Assembly: GCF_035083965.1 (NCBI RefSeq)
Contig: NC_089729.1
Span: 15,364,964 to 15,428,963, forward strand
Length of the DNA: 64,000 bases
Direction: 5' to 3'
Source: Branchiostoma lanceolatum
Lineage: Eukaryota; Chordata; Leptocardii; Amphioxiformes; Branchiostomatidae
Below the pieces are notes generated by a model. The model saw nothing but the letters and a program-made list of their open reading frames with translations. It ran no database searches and was not told the origin of the DNA. Position 1 is the stretch's first letter, and each line of letters starts with the position of its first letter. Shown here piece after piece: positions 1 to 12,190 of this stretch. The position numbers were made by a program, and so were the translations under genes.

Positions 1-457
1 TTTGGTCGCTTTCATTTCACGTAACGCGTTAATTCTTACCCAGAATCCATCATTAAGCGTTTTATATTGATGAATTCTTCGTATCGCGAAGTCCAATGCC
101 AGATTGCATCAAAGTCACACAATCCTCGGATAACAACGTTTTTTTTTTTTTTTTTTTGCCTAGCTTTGTTGAGCACTTCCACCGCCGGCCGCACTGAGCC
201 GTGCACCTCACCTACCCTGGACACGATGGCCTAGAGCGGGTTATGTTCAGTATAACTTAAGAAGATAAGATATGAGAGCAGCGTTAAACTAACTGGGATG
301 GCACCCAGGCTGGGTGTACAGAAAGTGCAAAATGGAAGGAAATGGAACTATAGAAAGTGCGAAATGGAACGAAAAGGAACGAAATGGAACGAAATATGTC
401 GCTAGCCGAAGTAAAATCGATGGAAATGTAAGGAAATGGTACTGTGGAAAGATTAAA

Positions 458-1430
458 ATACAGAAGTGGGCGGTAAATAAATACAACGTGTCCCATTTTT
501 AGAATTCTACCCGGAATAAGGAAAGATTGAATTTTTACAGCGTTGTTGTTCTGTTTACGTCGCTAAATTATTCTCACAAGATCCGCGATTGTTACCGACG
601 GCTTTGGAAAGACGATCTGAAATAAGATTTCCCCAGCAAAAGAACTTGTCCCTATTAACTAAGTTGAAAATCGTGAATCGGCGTTACCCGCAAAATCTCA
701 GTTTGTCACCCAAACCCCTGTATAAGATGACGCTCCTGGCCCTGATATCAAGAGTGTCATGGATGACTTAGTTCACAAGCAAGGTACGTTGGATCTATCA
801 ATTGATCTGCAGTCAGAAGACTATTTGTTTCCAAACAACATTTATTTGTGAAGTATGTCGTCACAGCTTCGGAGCTCCTTTGTTGAAATTCCTCATGTTA
901 CTAACTATCGCCTTCCTTCTGCCACACCCTTTGTTTCGTCGTGAACGAGAAAACAGAAATGTCCCCAGTGGACTGTTTCTCACAGTTCACGTCCGTGTTG
1001 TGGGGGCCGGGGTCTATAGCGCTCGTGACGCAGCAGTTCATTAGCATATCATTACCTATCGGATTTCCAAAGCTGTCGGCATGACAATCGCGGATCATTT
1101 GCATGCGACGCCCAATTTTGGGAGAAGCCACGCAAACACAACAACAGCGCTGTAAACATTAAAGCTTGCCTCATTCTGGGTAATTCTGAAAATGTATATT
1201 AATTTATTTACCGCCCACTTCTGCACTTAATTAGTTCTTATTTTCTTAGGACCTCTTATCTCAGTTCCGTTCCCTTGTATTTCTTGCTGTACGCACATTA
1301 TTAGCGTTACATGTTGTCTTTCCAGAGATCTCGGTAACAATCGCGGATCTTGAGAGATTAATTAAGCCACTCAAACGCAACAACGCTGTAAAAATTAACC
1401 TTGCCTCATTCTAAGTAAATTTCTAAAAGA
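458..1430. repeat. Three diverged copies of a ~170-bp unit, two inverted
   Basis: The segment at about 458-620 on the plus strand reappears as its reverse complement at about 1060-1235 and again, more diverged, at about 1290-1430. Shared landmarks are GTGGGCGGTAAATAAAT, a TTTACAGCG..TTGTTG block and GATCCGCGATTGT. The outer pair could be the arms of a fold-back DNA element. An open minus-strand frame (901-1150, Cys-rich, preceded by TTTACAG) lies in the middle copy. I could not assign it to a family and do not call it a gene. Confidence 0.5.
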
Positions 1431-1459
1431 GTTTGCTACCAAGGTAAGAGCTCTAACTG

Positions 1460-1690
1460 GCTGTATACGTGGCACCTCAACCAATCGACCGCTTTGAGAC
1501 TCAGATTCGAATCAGCCATGACCCGACAAATTGCTTCTTAGTTTACTTTAACGACAAAATTTGGCAAAACAAACTCGCCCGTGAAATGTGGGAAGGTGCC
1601 AGCTTTTAAAAAATGTTTTCAGATTGACAATTTTGGCACTTTGGAAATGATAGAAGCTGAGATTTAACGTTAAAATAGTAGTTTCTACAA
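1460..1690. repeat. Dispersed repeat, second copy at 58.1-58.35 kb
   Basis: The two stretches share TCAGATTGACAATTTTGGCA, an AGCCATGAC(C/T)(C/T)GACAAAT block and a GATTTAACGTT end. The 58-kb copy lies inside a larger inverted-repeat element, so this copy is probably a truncated member of the same DNA element family. Confidence 0.55.
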
Positions 1691-1860
1691 CGTATGTTTA
1701 CTATTGAAACGATATTGTTTTCGTATACGAATCTGTATCAATACTGCATGCAGCTTAATAAATCCGTATTCATCAGGATTTTACCATGGTCAATATTCCC
1801 CAAATTGCCCAAACCTAAACCATTTACTTCCTGCCCCAAGAGCTATCCACCACTTAAGAA

Positions 1861-4800
1861 TCATGACCATAGCATCTTCAGAACACGCTTACCTCTCTTG
1901 TGGAAGCACCAGTATCCTTCCTCTGGTCTATCAAAGCAGCATCCTCGCTGATGGCACTGATCTTCAGTTATGCCCCACCAGCCACAATTCTGCCGGTTCG
2001 TCACTTCGACACGACATTCGTCTTCTGTAGTAATGTACATTGTATTAGAAAAGGTAAGACCAAGACAATAAATCCACGACAATGATTATTTACCTCAATG
2101 AAAAATGATTATTGTCTTGGATTTTTGTTTCAAGCAGTCTCTTGTTTCTAATAAACATTTTACAACAATTAAAAACACTGTGTTGGTGTAAACTGAACAT
2201 ACTGTCAGTGTTTTATATATGTGTCACGTATACGTTACAGTCCTTTCTACACAGACTCTGTGACAAAGTATTTCAAAACATATTATATACATCATCACGA
2301 GAAAACCCAAGTCTACAACAAAACATTTCAGCTGAACCATTAACTTATCATCAGTTTATGATTTCATAAAATTCACACTAACGGGTTGGTGCAGCCCGTT
2401 TCTCGGGAAGTAGGGCCATGTCATCATCACCGCCGTTGTTGTTCGCCATCACTTCTTCCTCCACCAAATCTGGGTTAGAAAATAAGATCACTGAATAATT
2501 GGAGTGCAAATAATGGTAGAATGAGCGAAATACTTTTTACCCAAATCAAGTACATCAGTCAAACCTGTATTAGCGGCCACCTTTGCATAGCGGCCACCTG
2601 CCCATAGTGGTCACTTTTTGTCGGTCCCTTGGATTTTTCCCATTGACGTAAGCATTAAGAATTCGTCTATAGCGGTCACCTGTCCAACGCGGTCGCGGCC
2701 ACACGATTTTCGGACCCGCGGGTCTGGAAACACTGCCGATAACGGTCGCGGCTCATGGTCGCCGCAAGATTTCTTCCAAATCTCGGCAGAAAAATATTGT
2801 CATTATATTTTTTTATAGCAGTATTACCCATGAAAATGTTGCCTATGGTTTTATTTTGCCCCTGGTGAGGGTTTTGAATTTCCAAAACCGCTAAGACGCC
2901 AGAAATTTGCAGACAAAGAGAGTCTCTTGCGCGCGGTACATTTTGCGGACGCTTTGTTTACTTGGGTTACTTCACTAGTAGTAGCATGGGCGAGCAGTTT
3001 ATACAGACGCCTTTTATCCTCTACAAAAATGTTTTAAAGTCATCAATTCTTGGTTTATGTATTCTCTTCATTCAAAAAACTTCTTTGACGAAATAAATTA
3101 ACATATTGTACTATTCAGTATAGAGTAAAATCATACCCCACACCTACATTACAGTAGACTATCCCAATGACCCTATAACCTCAGGCGCCATTTTGTTTTT
3201 CCCACGTCGATATTCCGCAATTTTTTGCCGATAGATAATGTCACCGCGCAATTGAAAATGACACGGTTGTCTTCGGCAACATTTTAAGTCGCATGTGCTC
3301 CGGTTTGGGGGCGGATCGATGGATCGACTTGGACTTAAATAATATGCTTGTGGAAAAATCGAGACCGACCGAAAGCAGTCATCTTGAGCCGATCGTCGTC
3401 TTGTGGAAGTTTTGACTGTACACTGTACATGTATAGTATGTGAAATATGTTTCTCAGTGTGGCACTTATTGCTCGTGGTCAAAATCAACCGTTTCTATAG
3501 AGCGGCCACCTGTCCATAGCGGTCGATTTTGGCCAGTCCCTTGAGTGACCGCTATAGGCAGGTTTGACTGTAGTATGTAACGTTACACGCAAAGATGCAT
3601 CTTTACTCCACAGCATAGACATGGTCAACCAAGAAGAAATTTTTGATGTCAAAGGATACTTTGCATTTCGAGGAGGAGTAAAACATTTATGCCACTCGGT
3701 ACTTGTGTCATAGCAGGTTCATTTGTTTTATAAAATGAGTCTAAATTTGCACAAAGGTAAAGGTTAAGGAACACATCTTTTTGTTTCAGACTGAATCTCA
3801 TTTTGGCCTCCTCTTGGACGTTTGTCAGAAGCAAAAATCAGTTCCCCTATCCCACTTCCAATTGCTAAAATTATACTAGTATGATAATAAATCTCTCTAT
3901 CTGTACAATTTTCATATCTGTACACCTAACAATTCCCATTTTACAGCCATAAGGATAGAGTGAGGTGTGATATTACAGCCAGTGGAATCCATAGCCGAAT
4001 ACGAGATGTGTTGATTAAAGGTTTCTTCACACTTTTTTCCCATCAATTAAGAAAAACGAAACAGTTATAAGTGCTGAATGACTAAGAAGTGTGCCGCTGT
4101 CTTCATTAATAGAAAAGCAGTATACAAAAACCTCCAATGAACAAAGCGCATATTTAGGGCCCTGGTGACTGCTTTGAATTCAACTCAGTCGCTCTGCAAA
4201 TCTGAACAACCAAATGAGACATTTCAGTCTCAAGACGATATGTTAATATTTGATATTTGATACTGAGCCAAATTTCAACTGATTCGGTATAGAAATGATC
4301 CTGCTATGATACAAATGGCATCATCTTTGGACTCCCTCTAGTATAAAGACCCTTTTGTCCAAATCAGGATCGGGACCATTCAAGTGTTCCAGCCTTTCTC
4401 TTCTCTCTTTAGAATATACCATAAGGTTGCTGTAAGTTGTATTTATGATATACGGTAATGAAACATGCAGATATTTTGCGATAGAGAATACATGAGTAAG
4501 CAGTGGCAGAACCTTGTTTACCGGCGTACAGAAACTAAATAAAAAAATACCTTCAAGCTCTTTAAGCAGAACCTCCGCTTCCTCGATGTCAAATGAGGCA
4601 CCTTCATCATTGAGCTGGTGTTCCTGGGATGACATGCTCTTGGCTTGTGGCACACACAAAAAAAGTTAAAATCATATATAGACTGATCATGATATGCATC
4701 CATCTAAGACGCACCTGATAATATGCATTTCCAAAATGGATCGACCTTGTAGAGAGACAAATGTTAAGTCCAAATGATAAATCTGCATTTTCACATGTAA

Positions 4801-7232
4801 TTAGGCAGCTTTGTTCACAACAGGAACTTAATGAAAAAGAATCCTCTACCTTCAAGCTCCGCTTCCTCGATGTCAAATGAGGGATCTTCACCATTAAGCT
4901 GTTGTTCCTGGGAAAGCAGGCTCTTGGCTTGTGGTACAAAGAAAGAGTTAAGATCATATTTAGACTGATATGCCTTCATCGAAGACGCACCTGATACTAC
5001 GCATTTCAAGTTACAAATGTATTGTAGGGTTCGTCGGTTCGGCACGACATTCGTCTTCTATAGTAATGTACATTGTATTAGAAAAGGTAAGACCAAGGCA
5101 ATGAATCCACGACAATGATTATTTACCTCAATGATAAATGATTATTGTCTTGGATTTTTGTTTCAAGCAGTCTCTTGTTTCTAATAAACATTTTACAACA
5201 AATAAAAACACTGTGTTGGTGTAAACTGAACATACTGTCAGTGTTTTATATATGTGTCACGTATACGTTACAGTCCTTTAATTTCTACACAGACTCTGTG
5301 ACAAAGTATTTCAAAACATATTATATATATCATCACGAGAAAACCCAAGTCTACAACAAAACATTTCAGCTGAACCATTAACTTATCATCAGTTTATGAT
5401 TTTATAAAATTCACACTAACGGTTTGGTGCAGCCTGTCGATTCTCGGGAAGTAGGGCCATGTCATCATCACCGCCGTTGTTGTTCGCCATCACTTCTTCC
5501 TCCACCAAATCTGGGTTAGAAAATAAGATCACTGGATAATTGGAGTGCAAATAATGGTAGAATGAGCGAAATACTTTTTACCCAAATCAAGTAGTATGTA
5601 ACGTTACACGCAAAGATGCATCTTTACTCCACAGCATAGACATGGTCAACCAAGAAGAAATTTTTGATGTCAAAGGATACGTTGCATTTCGAGGAGGAGT
5701 TTAACATTTATGCCACTCGGTACTTGTGTCATAGCAGGTTCATTTGTTTTATAAAATGAGTCTAAATTTGCACAAAGGTAAAGGTTAAGGAACACATCTT
5801 TTTCTTTCAGACTGAATCTTATTTTGGCCTCCTCTTGGACGTTTGTCAGAAGCAGCAAAAATCAGTTCCCCTAACCCACTTCCAATTGCTAAAATTATAC
5901 TAGTATGATGATAAATCTCTCTATCTGTACAATTTTCATATCTGTACACCAAACAATTCCCATTTTACAGCCATAAGGATAGAGTGAGGTGTGATATTAC
6001 AGCCAGTGGAATCCATAGCCGAATACGAGATGTGTTGATTAAAGGTTTCTGCACACTTATTTCCCATCAATTAAGAAAAACGAAACAGTTATTAGTGCTG
6101 AATGACTAAGAAGTGTGCAAAGTCTCCGCTGTCTTCATTAATGGAAAAGCAGTATACAAAAAGCAAAGAACCAATGAACAAAGCGCATATTTAGGGCCCT
6201 GGTGACTGCTTTGAATTCAACTCAGTCGCTCTGCAAATCTGAACAACCAAATGAGGCATTTCAGTCTCAAGACGATATGTTAATATTTGATATTTGATAC
6301 TGAGCCAAATTTCAACTGATTCGGTATAGAAATGATCCTGCTATGATACAAATGGCATCATCTTTGGACTCCCTATAGTATAAAGACCCTTTTGTCCAAA
6401 TCAGGATCGGGCCCATTCAAGTGTTCCAGCCTTTCTCTTCTCTCTTTAGAATATACCATAAGGTTGCCATAAGTTGTATTTATGATGTACGGTAATGAAA
6501 CATGCAGATATTTTGCGATAGAGAATACATGAGTAAGCAGTTGCAGAACCTTGTTTACCGGCGTACAGAAACTAAATAAAAAAATACCTTCAAGCTCTTT
6601 AAGCAGAACCTCCGCTTCCTCGATGTCAAATGAGACACCTTCATCATTGAGCTGGTGTTCCTGGGATGACATGCTCTTGGCTTGTGGCACACACAAAAAA
6701 AGTTAAAATCATATATAGACTGATCATGATATGCATCCATCTAAGACGCACCTGATAATATCCATTTCAAGTAATAGTGGTTTTGACCAGAATGGATCGA
6801 CCTTGTAGAGAGGCAAATGTTAAGTTCAAATGATAAATCTGCATTTTCACATGTAATTAGGCAACTTTGTTGAACCCTCTACCTTCAAGCTCCGCTTCCT
6901 CGATGTCAAATGAGGGATCTTCACCATTAAGCTGTTGTTCCTGGGAAAGCAGGCTCTTGGCTTGTGGTACAAAGAAAGAGTTAAGATCATATTCAGACTG
7001 ATATGCCTTCATCGAAGACGCACCTGATACTACGCATTTCAAGTTACAAATGTATTGTAGTTTTATCCAGAATGGACCGACCTTGAAGTGAAACAAATGT
7101 TACATGTAAGTCCAAGCGATGAATCCACACAAGTTTCATTGTTTCCTTTTATGTCAAAGAATGTTTACCTGGATACAGGGAAGTAGCCAGGAGCGTCAGC
7201 GTCAGGACAAGCGCAAACAAGTGACTGGCCAT
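1861..7232 (-). CDS. Gene A: secreted acidic-module protein with a P-type trefoil domain
   Basis: Likely a secreted or mucosal protein. Exons in coding order: 7232-7169 (signal peptide, MASHLFALVLTLTLLATSLYPG, split G at the end), 6960-6883, 6680-6588, 5510-5421, 4927-4850, 4643-4551, 2469-2383, 2024-1893 (trefoil). All internal exons are multiples of 3 and phase 1-1, so any can be skipped without shifting frame. The acidic exons encode paired modules such as SQEHQLNDEG..DIEEAEVLLKELEG and DLVEEEVMANNNGGDDDM. The last exon either reads through a GTAAGC donor to a stop at 1861, adding GKRVLKMLWS, or splices to an exon beyond the window start. The donor of the 2469-2383 and 5510-5421 exons is GTTAGT, weaker than the GTGAGT of gene B. 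The signal peptide, acidic modules, 5' flank and even intron sequence match gene B, so the two are paralogs. Function beyond 'secreted trefoil protein' is unknown. Confidence 0.75.
1893..2024 (-). CDS. Trefoil (P-type) domain exon of gene A
   Basis: This 132-nt phase 1-1 exon encodes one trefoil domain: six cysteines with spacing C-x9-C-x9-C-x4-CC-x9-C, including RQNCGWWGITEDQC and GCCFD..WCF. The spacing and the CG..GIT..QC...GCCFD core match the TFF family closely (TFF1 has x10 in the last loop). Trefoil domains are compact, protease-resistant secreted modules tied to mucins and glycans. The acceptor is TTACTACAG at 2025-2033. Confidence 0.88.
1995..5026. repeat. Tandem duplication, copy 1 (exon block of gene A)
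   Basis: Copy 1 of a recent direct duplication; copy 2 is 5027-7060. Both contain three acidic-module exons and their introns with few differences. Copy 1 is about 1 kb longer only because of the DNA element at 2553-3572. The duplication junction near 5026 cuts the trefoil exon. Confidence 0.88.
2553..3572. mobile_element. Non-autonomous DNA transposon, ~1.02 kb, with terminal inverted repeats
   Basis: The left end carries CAGTCAAACCTG..AGCGGCCACC and the right end its reverse complement (GACCGCTATAGGCAGGTTTGACTG). Internal 'AGCGG(T/C)CACCTG' motifs repeat near both ends. The duplicated copy of this locus (5590) has the empty site AAATCAAGTAGTATGTAACG, so the inserted piece is exactly delimited. 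GTA or TA would be the target duplication. No transposase frame is visible. Confidence 0.85.
5027..5057 (-). pseudogene. 5'-truncated remnant of the trefoil exon at the duplication junction
   Basis: This is the acceptor and first ~30 nt of the trefoil exon (encoding DECRAEPTN), followed directly by sequence from the far end of the duplicated unit. If spliced in, phase 1 reading meets a stop a few codons later (…TIHL*), so inclusion would end the protein before its trefoil domain. It is probably skipped or used rarely. Confidence 0.75.
5027..7060. repeat. Tandem duplication, copy 2 (exon block of gene A)
   Basis: Second copy of the ~2.03 kb block, without the transposon found in copy 1. Exons 5510-5421, 6680-6588 and 6960-6883 match 2469-2383, 4643-4551 and 4927-4850. 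Indels are few and confined to introns. Confidence 0.88.
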
Positions 7233-8560
7233 CGCCTCAGTCCTGTTGAGTGCCTATGTATTTAGGACAAACAAGAAATGCTTTTAAAAAAGCTAGCAAC
7301 GTGACTATTGCATGATAGTGGGGATAAAAAGGTAGAAGGTAGTTTGTCAAATGAGTGTAGGTTCGCCATGATCCTAACACAGGGAGGGAAGAAAGGACAA
7401 CGTGCTTGGAAACCGAGACGAAATCGCGAGACAAGCGGCTGCACAGAAACAACAACGGACCGGTGTCATGTCTGATAATTTGTCTGGTAATACTTATACT
7501 GAAGACACATTTATCAAATGCTGTTACCGGTATGCCTTGTACAGATCTCGTTTCCTTCCAAAGGAGGTTAAAGATCTGCCCTCCCAAAATCCATAAAATG
7601 ACTTGCTGGAGACTTGTTGAGACTTGGCTGAAGCGATACTAACATTGCATGAGTCTGTCTGTCTGCAGCTTGGACGAGCCATGAAGGGTGGACAGAATGG
7701 AGGGCATCTTAATACCCGGCACAAAAAATCCGCGGGTTACATTGTGAGTTGTGTCTTTGCAACATAGAAGTAGCGATATCGCACACGGAAAAAAATCTGC
7801 GTATATTGTTACTAGATATATAATAACATATATGATTAAGTTTTGAGGAATCCTGATGTACAGAATTGCTACAAAATCTAACGGACCATAAAGATGGAAT
7901 GTCTGTCGACATCGTGTGAAAAACTGACATTCATTTCAGAAGATCTCCTGATGGTAGAAGCGCGCCTTGTGAAAACCGCTCTTTTGGGCAGGGTTCAAGC
8001 AGACTAGATATATGTGTGTCTAATTATAGCTTCCTAAATATCTACCAAATTAATGACAGTCCGTTTGCTACATGAATCATATAGGCAAGTCGTTCAACCT
8101 GTTGTTTGAAGGGAACGGGGCAGTGGCGTTTGGCTTGTTGCCAGTTAAGGCAAATGGTAAAGATTCCAAATGGTAAAGATAAAAACCATTGTAATTGATC
8201 TAATTCCGTTGAACAGTTCCGTGATTCCGTTGATTTGGAAATGATTTTATGGTCACAGGTATATTTTACTTTTGAATGTTACATCAGGTGGATAATAATG
8301 CAGAGTAATTACCGAAAGTAATCGATAATTACTCGGCATCATCCAACGAGGTAGAAGGTAACGCCACCTTGGCGCGGTGCGAGCAGGGCAACTTTTCCCC
8401 AGGCTTGAAAGATGGCCTCCGATTATACACATAGCTGCCTAAGTATCTAGGAACTACATGCGATCTATCTGCATGTCACACACTTATTTACTATCCATGA
8501 ACCAAACATGTTGTCAGATTGGGACATTTGATGTCCTATTTGACAAGACTTTCTGGTCTT
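7233..8560. other. Upstream flank of gene A; repeat fragments, no gene seen
   Basis: About 7720-7930 (CGCGGGTTACA, GTGTCTTTGCAAC, AGCGATAT) resembles the flank upstream of gene B (27060-27260). This supports duplication of the promoter together with the 5' exon. From 7930 onward there are fragments of a dispersed repeat (GTAGAAGCGCGCCTTGTGAAAACC, TCGTTCAACCTGTTGTTT) that recurs at 8.3-9.1, 28.5-31.5 and 34.9-35.4 kb. Confidence 0.55.
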
Positions 8561-8562
8561 GT

Positions 8563-8720
8563 GACGTGTGTGTGTGCGTTCGACATCATTTGCGTGTGTT
8601 TGTGTATGAATGTATGTGTGTGTGTGTGTATGCTATATATGTGTGTGTGTATGCTGTATGTGTGTGTGTGTATGTGTGTGTGCTTGCGTGTATGTGTATG
8701 TGTACGCGTGTGTGTGTCCT
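8563..8720. repeat. (TG)n / (TGTATG)n microsatellite
   Basis: Impure TG-rich simple repeat. Open frames through it encode only Cys-Val runs and are artefacts. Confidence 0.95.
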
Positions 8721-8739
8721 AGACCAAAACATAGAAAAT

Positions 8740-9110
8740 ATCTACCAACGACAGTGCCCGAGGATAACAATCAAGCAGCCATTCTTGCGTAAGTGATTCA
8801 ACCTGGTGCTTCGAGAGAAGGGCAACATTTTCCCAGGCTAGAGAGAGCGTCTCTAACTATAGCTCCCTAAGTATCTACAAATTACAGCGCCCGAGTATAA
8901 CAATCAAGCAGGCATTCTTGCGTAAATAATTCAACCTGGTGCTTTGAGAGAAGGGCAACATTTCCCCAGGCTAGAGAGAGCATCTCTAATTTCAGCTCCT
9001 ACAGTATTTACCAACGACAGCTCCCGAGTATAACAATTAAGCAGGCACTCGTGCGTAAGTCGTTCAACCTGTCGTTCCAGGGGGAGGGTTATGCACAGTC
9101 CAACTCTATG
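8740..9110. repeat. Short tandem copies (~140 bp) of the array border sequence
   Basis: Three consecutive copies, near 8740, 8880 and 9015, contain (C/A)CAGxxCCCGAGxATAACAAT, AAGCAGxCATTC and GGCTAGAGAGAGC. They lead into the 1.2-kb array, and the same block starts each large unit. Confidence 0.7.
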
Positions 9111-9568
9111 TTAGGGTAATTCATAACAACTTGTACGAACAGTTCAAGCCAGGGTAAGCGTCAAAGGGGACTATTCGAAAACGTTGCCTCATACACGAAA
9201 ACAAGGGGAGAATAATAGCAAATGTAAGTTCGAGACACATATGTACGCTACAGAGTACTGCCCACAAAATCTCACATGTTTGTCGTTATTGTTTTTTTGG
9301 TAGGTGAGGCCATTTCCAGAATTATATACATTGTACAAGGCCAATTTTTGTAAACATGGCTGGATTCGTACGCGTTGTGCCAATTAGAAAGATTAAATTA
9401 TGCTCTAGATTGAAACTTTAGAGGTCTGAAACCCCTGCCAATGCATGTTTTTCATGGACTAAAACTCAGGTAGGTGACTTTTGACAGCCTCTTTCTTACA
9501 TGAATACCATGTATCAAGATAGCAAGCTTGATTACTGTCTTGTGGCCTTGGCGGTTGTTCTTATCGTG

Positions 9569-9662
9569 TTAGCCTGATGCGCGTGCGCGTCGTGTTTGCC
9601 TGAGCTGAGGCGCGTCGTGTTCGCCTGAGGCGCGTCGTGTTAGCCTGAGGCGCTTCGTGTTT
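9569..9662. repeat. GC-rich minisatellite, array unit 1 (shortest allele)
   Basis: A few copies of a GTGTTAGCCTGAGGCGCGTC type repeat, the shortest of four homologous minisatellites in the array. Confidence 0.85.
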
Positions 9663-9790
9663 GATGATTAAATAGAGTAACGTCATTCATTTCGTCAAAG
9701 ACGATGCGCCAATGATTAGAACGTCGCAATCCTTGTTGGGAACTCTTGTGACGTACGCGTTGGCACACCACTGGTCCTGACCTTGTGTGT

Positions 9791-10030
9791 TAGGGCCCTG
9801 TCACACTTGTGCGTATATTCAAGTGCGCGTGAGTTGTGCATTAACATTTTTTTGGATTGAGTAAAGTTTGCGGGGAAGAAGTTGTTTTCTTCTACTTTGA
9901 CCCACCGTTGTGCAGCCTAGTGATCGAACCTAAGAAATCACTTATTCGGCTGCAAACTTAACCTAAACCAAAAATATGTTAATACGCAACTCATGCGGGC
10001 TTGTATATACGCACAAGTGTGACAGGGGCT
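9791..10030. mobile_element. Harbinger/Tourist-like MITE, array unit 1
   Basis: A ~240-bp element with ~50-bp inverted ends, GGGCCCTGTCACACTTGTGC against GCACAAGTGTGACAGGGGC, flanked by TTA on both sides. The 3-bp TTA/TAA duplication is typical of PIF/Harbinger. The homologous site near 15605 lacks the element. Confidence 0.8.
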
Positions 10031-10686
10031 TAATGAAGGTACGAAGACTAACACCAGTAACATGTCAAGAAGAAGGGGCAAACTATTCCCGAGATAGAGA
10101 GAGCGTCTCTAATTTTAGCTCCTTCAGTATCTACCAACGACAGCGCCCGAGAATAACAATTAAGCAGGCATTCCTGCGTAAGTGATTCAACCTGTCGTTT
10201 CAGGGGGAGGGGGCATGGACAGTTCAACTTTATGTTCGGGTAATTCATAACAAGTTGTACGAACAGTTCAAGCCAGGATAAGCGTCAAAGGGGACTATTC
10301 GAAAACGTTGCTGCATACACGAAAACAAGGGGAGAATAATAGCAAATGTAAGTTCGAGGCACATATGTACGCTACAGAGTACTGCCCACAAAATCTCACA
10401 TGTTTGTCGTTATTGTTTTTTTGGTAGGTGAGGCCATTTCCAGAATTATATACATTGTACAAGGTCAATTTTTGTAAACATGGCCGGATTCGTACAGGTT
10501 GCGCCGATTAGAAAGATTAAATTATGCTCTAGATTGAAACTTTAGAGGTCTGACACCCCTGCCAATGCATGTTTTTTATGGACTAAAACTCAGGTAGGTG
10601 ACTTTTTACAGTGTCGTTCTTACATGAATACCATGTATTAAGATAGAAAGCTTGATTACTGTCTTGTGGCCTTGGCGGTTGTTCTT

Positions 10687-10857
10687 ATCGTGTTAGCCTG
10701 ATGCGCGTGCGCGTCGTGTTATCCTGAGGCGCGTCGTGTTATCCTGATGCGCGTGCGCGTTGTGTTAGTCTGATGCGCGTGCGCGTCGTGTTTGCCTGAG
10801 CTGAGGCGCGTCTTGTTCGCCTGAGGCGCGTCGTGTTAGCCTGAGGCTCTTCGTGTT
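10687..10857. repeat. GC-rich minisatellite, array unit 2
   Basis: Alternating 20-bp (GTGTTATCCTGAGGCGCGTC) and 26-bp (with an extra GTGCGC) variants. Confidence 0.85.
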
Positions 10858-10986
10858 CGATGATTAAATAGAGTAACGTCATTCATTTCGTCAAAGACGA
10901 TGCGCCAATGATTAGAACGTCGCAATCCTTGTTGGGAACTCTTGTGACGTACACGTTGGCACACCACTGGTCCTGACCTTGTGTGT

Positions 10987-11226
10987 TAGGGCCCTGTCAC
11001 ACTTGTGCGTATATTCAAGTGCGCGTGAGTTGTGCATTAACATTTTTTTGGATTGAGTAAAGTTTGCGGGAAAGAAGTTGTTTTCTTCTACTTTGACCCA
11101 CCGTTGTGCAGCCTAGTGATCGAACCTAAGAAATCACTTATTCGGCTGCAACTTAACCTAAACCAAAAATATGTTAATACGCAACTCATGCGGACTTGTA
11201 TATACGCACAAGTGTTACAGGGGCTT
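10987..11226. mobile_element. Harbinger/Tourist-like MITE, array unit 2
   Basis: Same element at the same place in unit 2, so it was copied by array expansion rather than inserted independently. Confidence 0.8.
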
Positions 11227-11884
11227 AATGAAGGTACGAAGACTAACACCAGTAACATGTCAAGAAGAAGGGGCAAACTTTTCCCAGGATAGAGAGAGCG
11301 TCTCTAATTTTAGCTCCTTCAGTATCTACCAACGACAGCGCCCGAGAATAACAATTAAGCAGGCATTCGTGCGTAAGTGATTCAACCTGTCGTTTCAGGG
11401 GGAGGGGGCATGGACAGTTCAACTTTATGTTCGGGTAATTCATAACCAGTTGTGCAAACAGTTTAAGCCAGGGTAAGCGTCAAAGGGGACTATTCGAAAA
11501 CGTTGCCGCATACACGAAAACAAGGGGAGAATAATAGCAAATGTAAGTTCGAGGCACATATGTACGCTACAGAGTACTGCCCACAAAATGTCACATGTTT
11601 GTCGTTATTGTTTTTTTGGTAGGTGAGGCCATTTTCAGAATTATATACATTGTACAAGGTCAATTTTTGTAAACATGGCCGGATTCGTACGCGTTGTGCC
11701 AATTAGAAAGATTAAATTATGCTCTAGATTGAAACTTTAGAGGTCTGACACCCCTGCCAATGCATGTTTTTTATGGACTAAAACTCAGGTAGGTGACTTT
11801 TTACAGTGTCGTTCTTACATGAATACCATGTATTAAGATAGAAAGCTTGATTACTGTCTTGTGGCCTTGGCGGTTGTTCTTATC

Positions 11885-12190
11885 GTGTTAGCCTGATGCG
11901 CGTGCGCGTCGTGTTATCCTGAGGCGCGTCGTGTTATCCTGAGGCGCGTGCGCGTCGTGTTATCCTGAGGCGCGTGCGCGTCGTGTTATCCTAAGGCGCG
12001 TCGTGTTATCCTGAGGCGCGTCGTTTTAGCCTGATGCGCGTGCGCGTCGTGTTATCCTGAGGCGCGTCGTGTTATCCTGATGCGCGTGCGCGTTGTGTAA
12101 GCCTGATGCGCGTGCGCGTCGTGTTTGCCTGAGCTGAGGCGCGTCGTGTTCGCCTGAGGCGCGTCGTGTTAGCCTGAGGCGCTTCGTGTT
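11885..12190. repeat. GC-rich minisatellite, array unit 3 (longest allele)
   Basis: About 13 copies of the 20/26-bp CpG-rich repeat, roughly three times the length in unit 1. Confidence 0.85.

Noticed and set aside
2112..2369. Plus-strand frame repeated at 5145-5381
   Set aside because: Duplicate of intron sequence on the strand opposite gene A; no start context or domain.
3649..5858. Matching minus-strand frames of ~61 residues in both duplicated blocks (MLL(L)TNVQEEAK…)
   Set aside because: Conserved only because the blocks are recent duplicates. They sit in introns without fitting splice sites.
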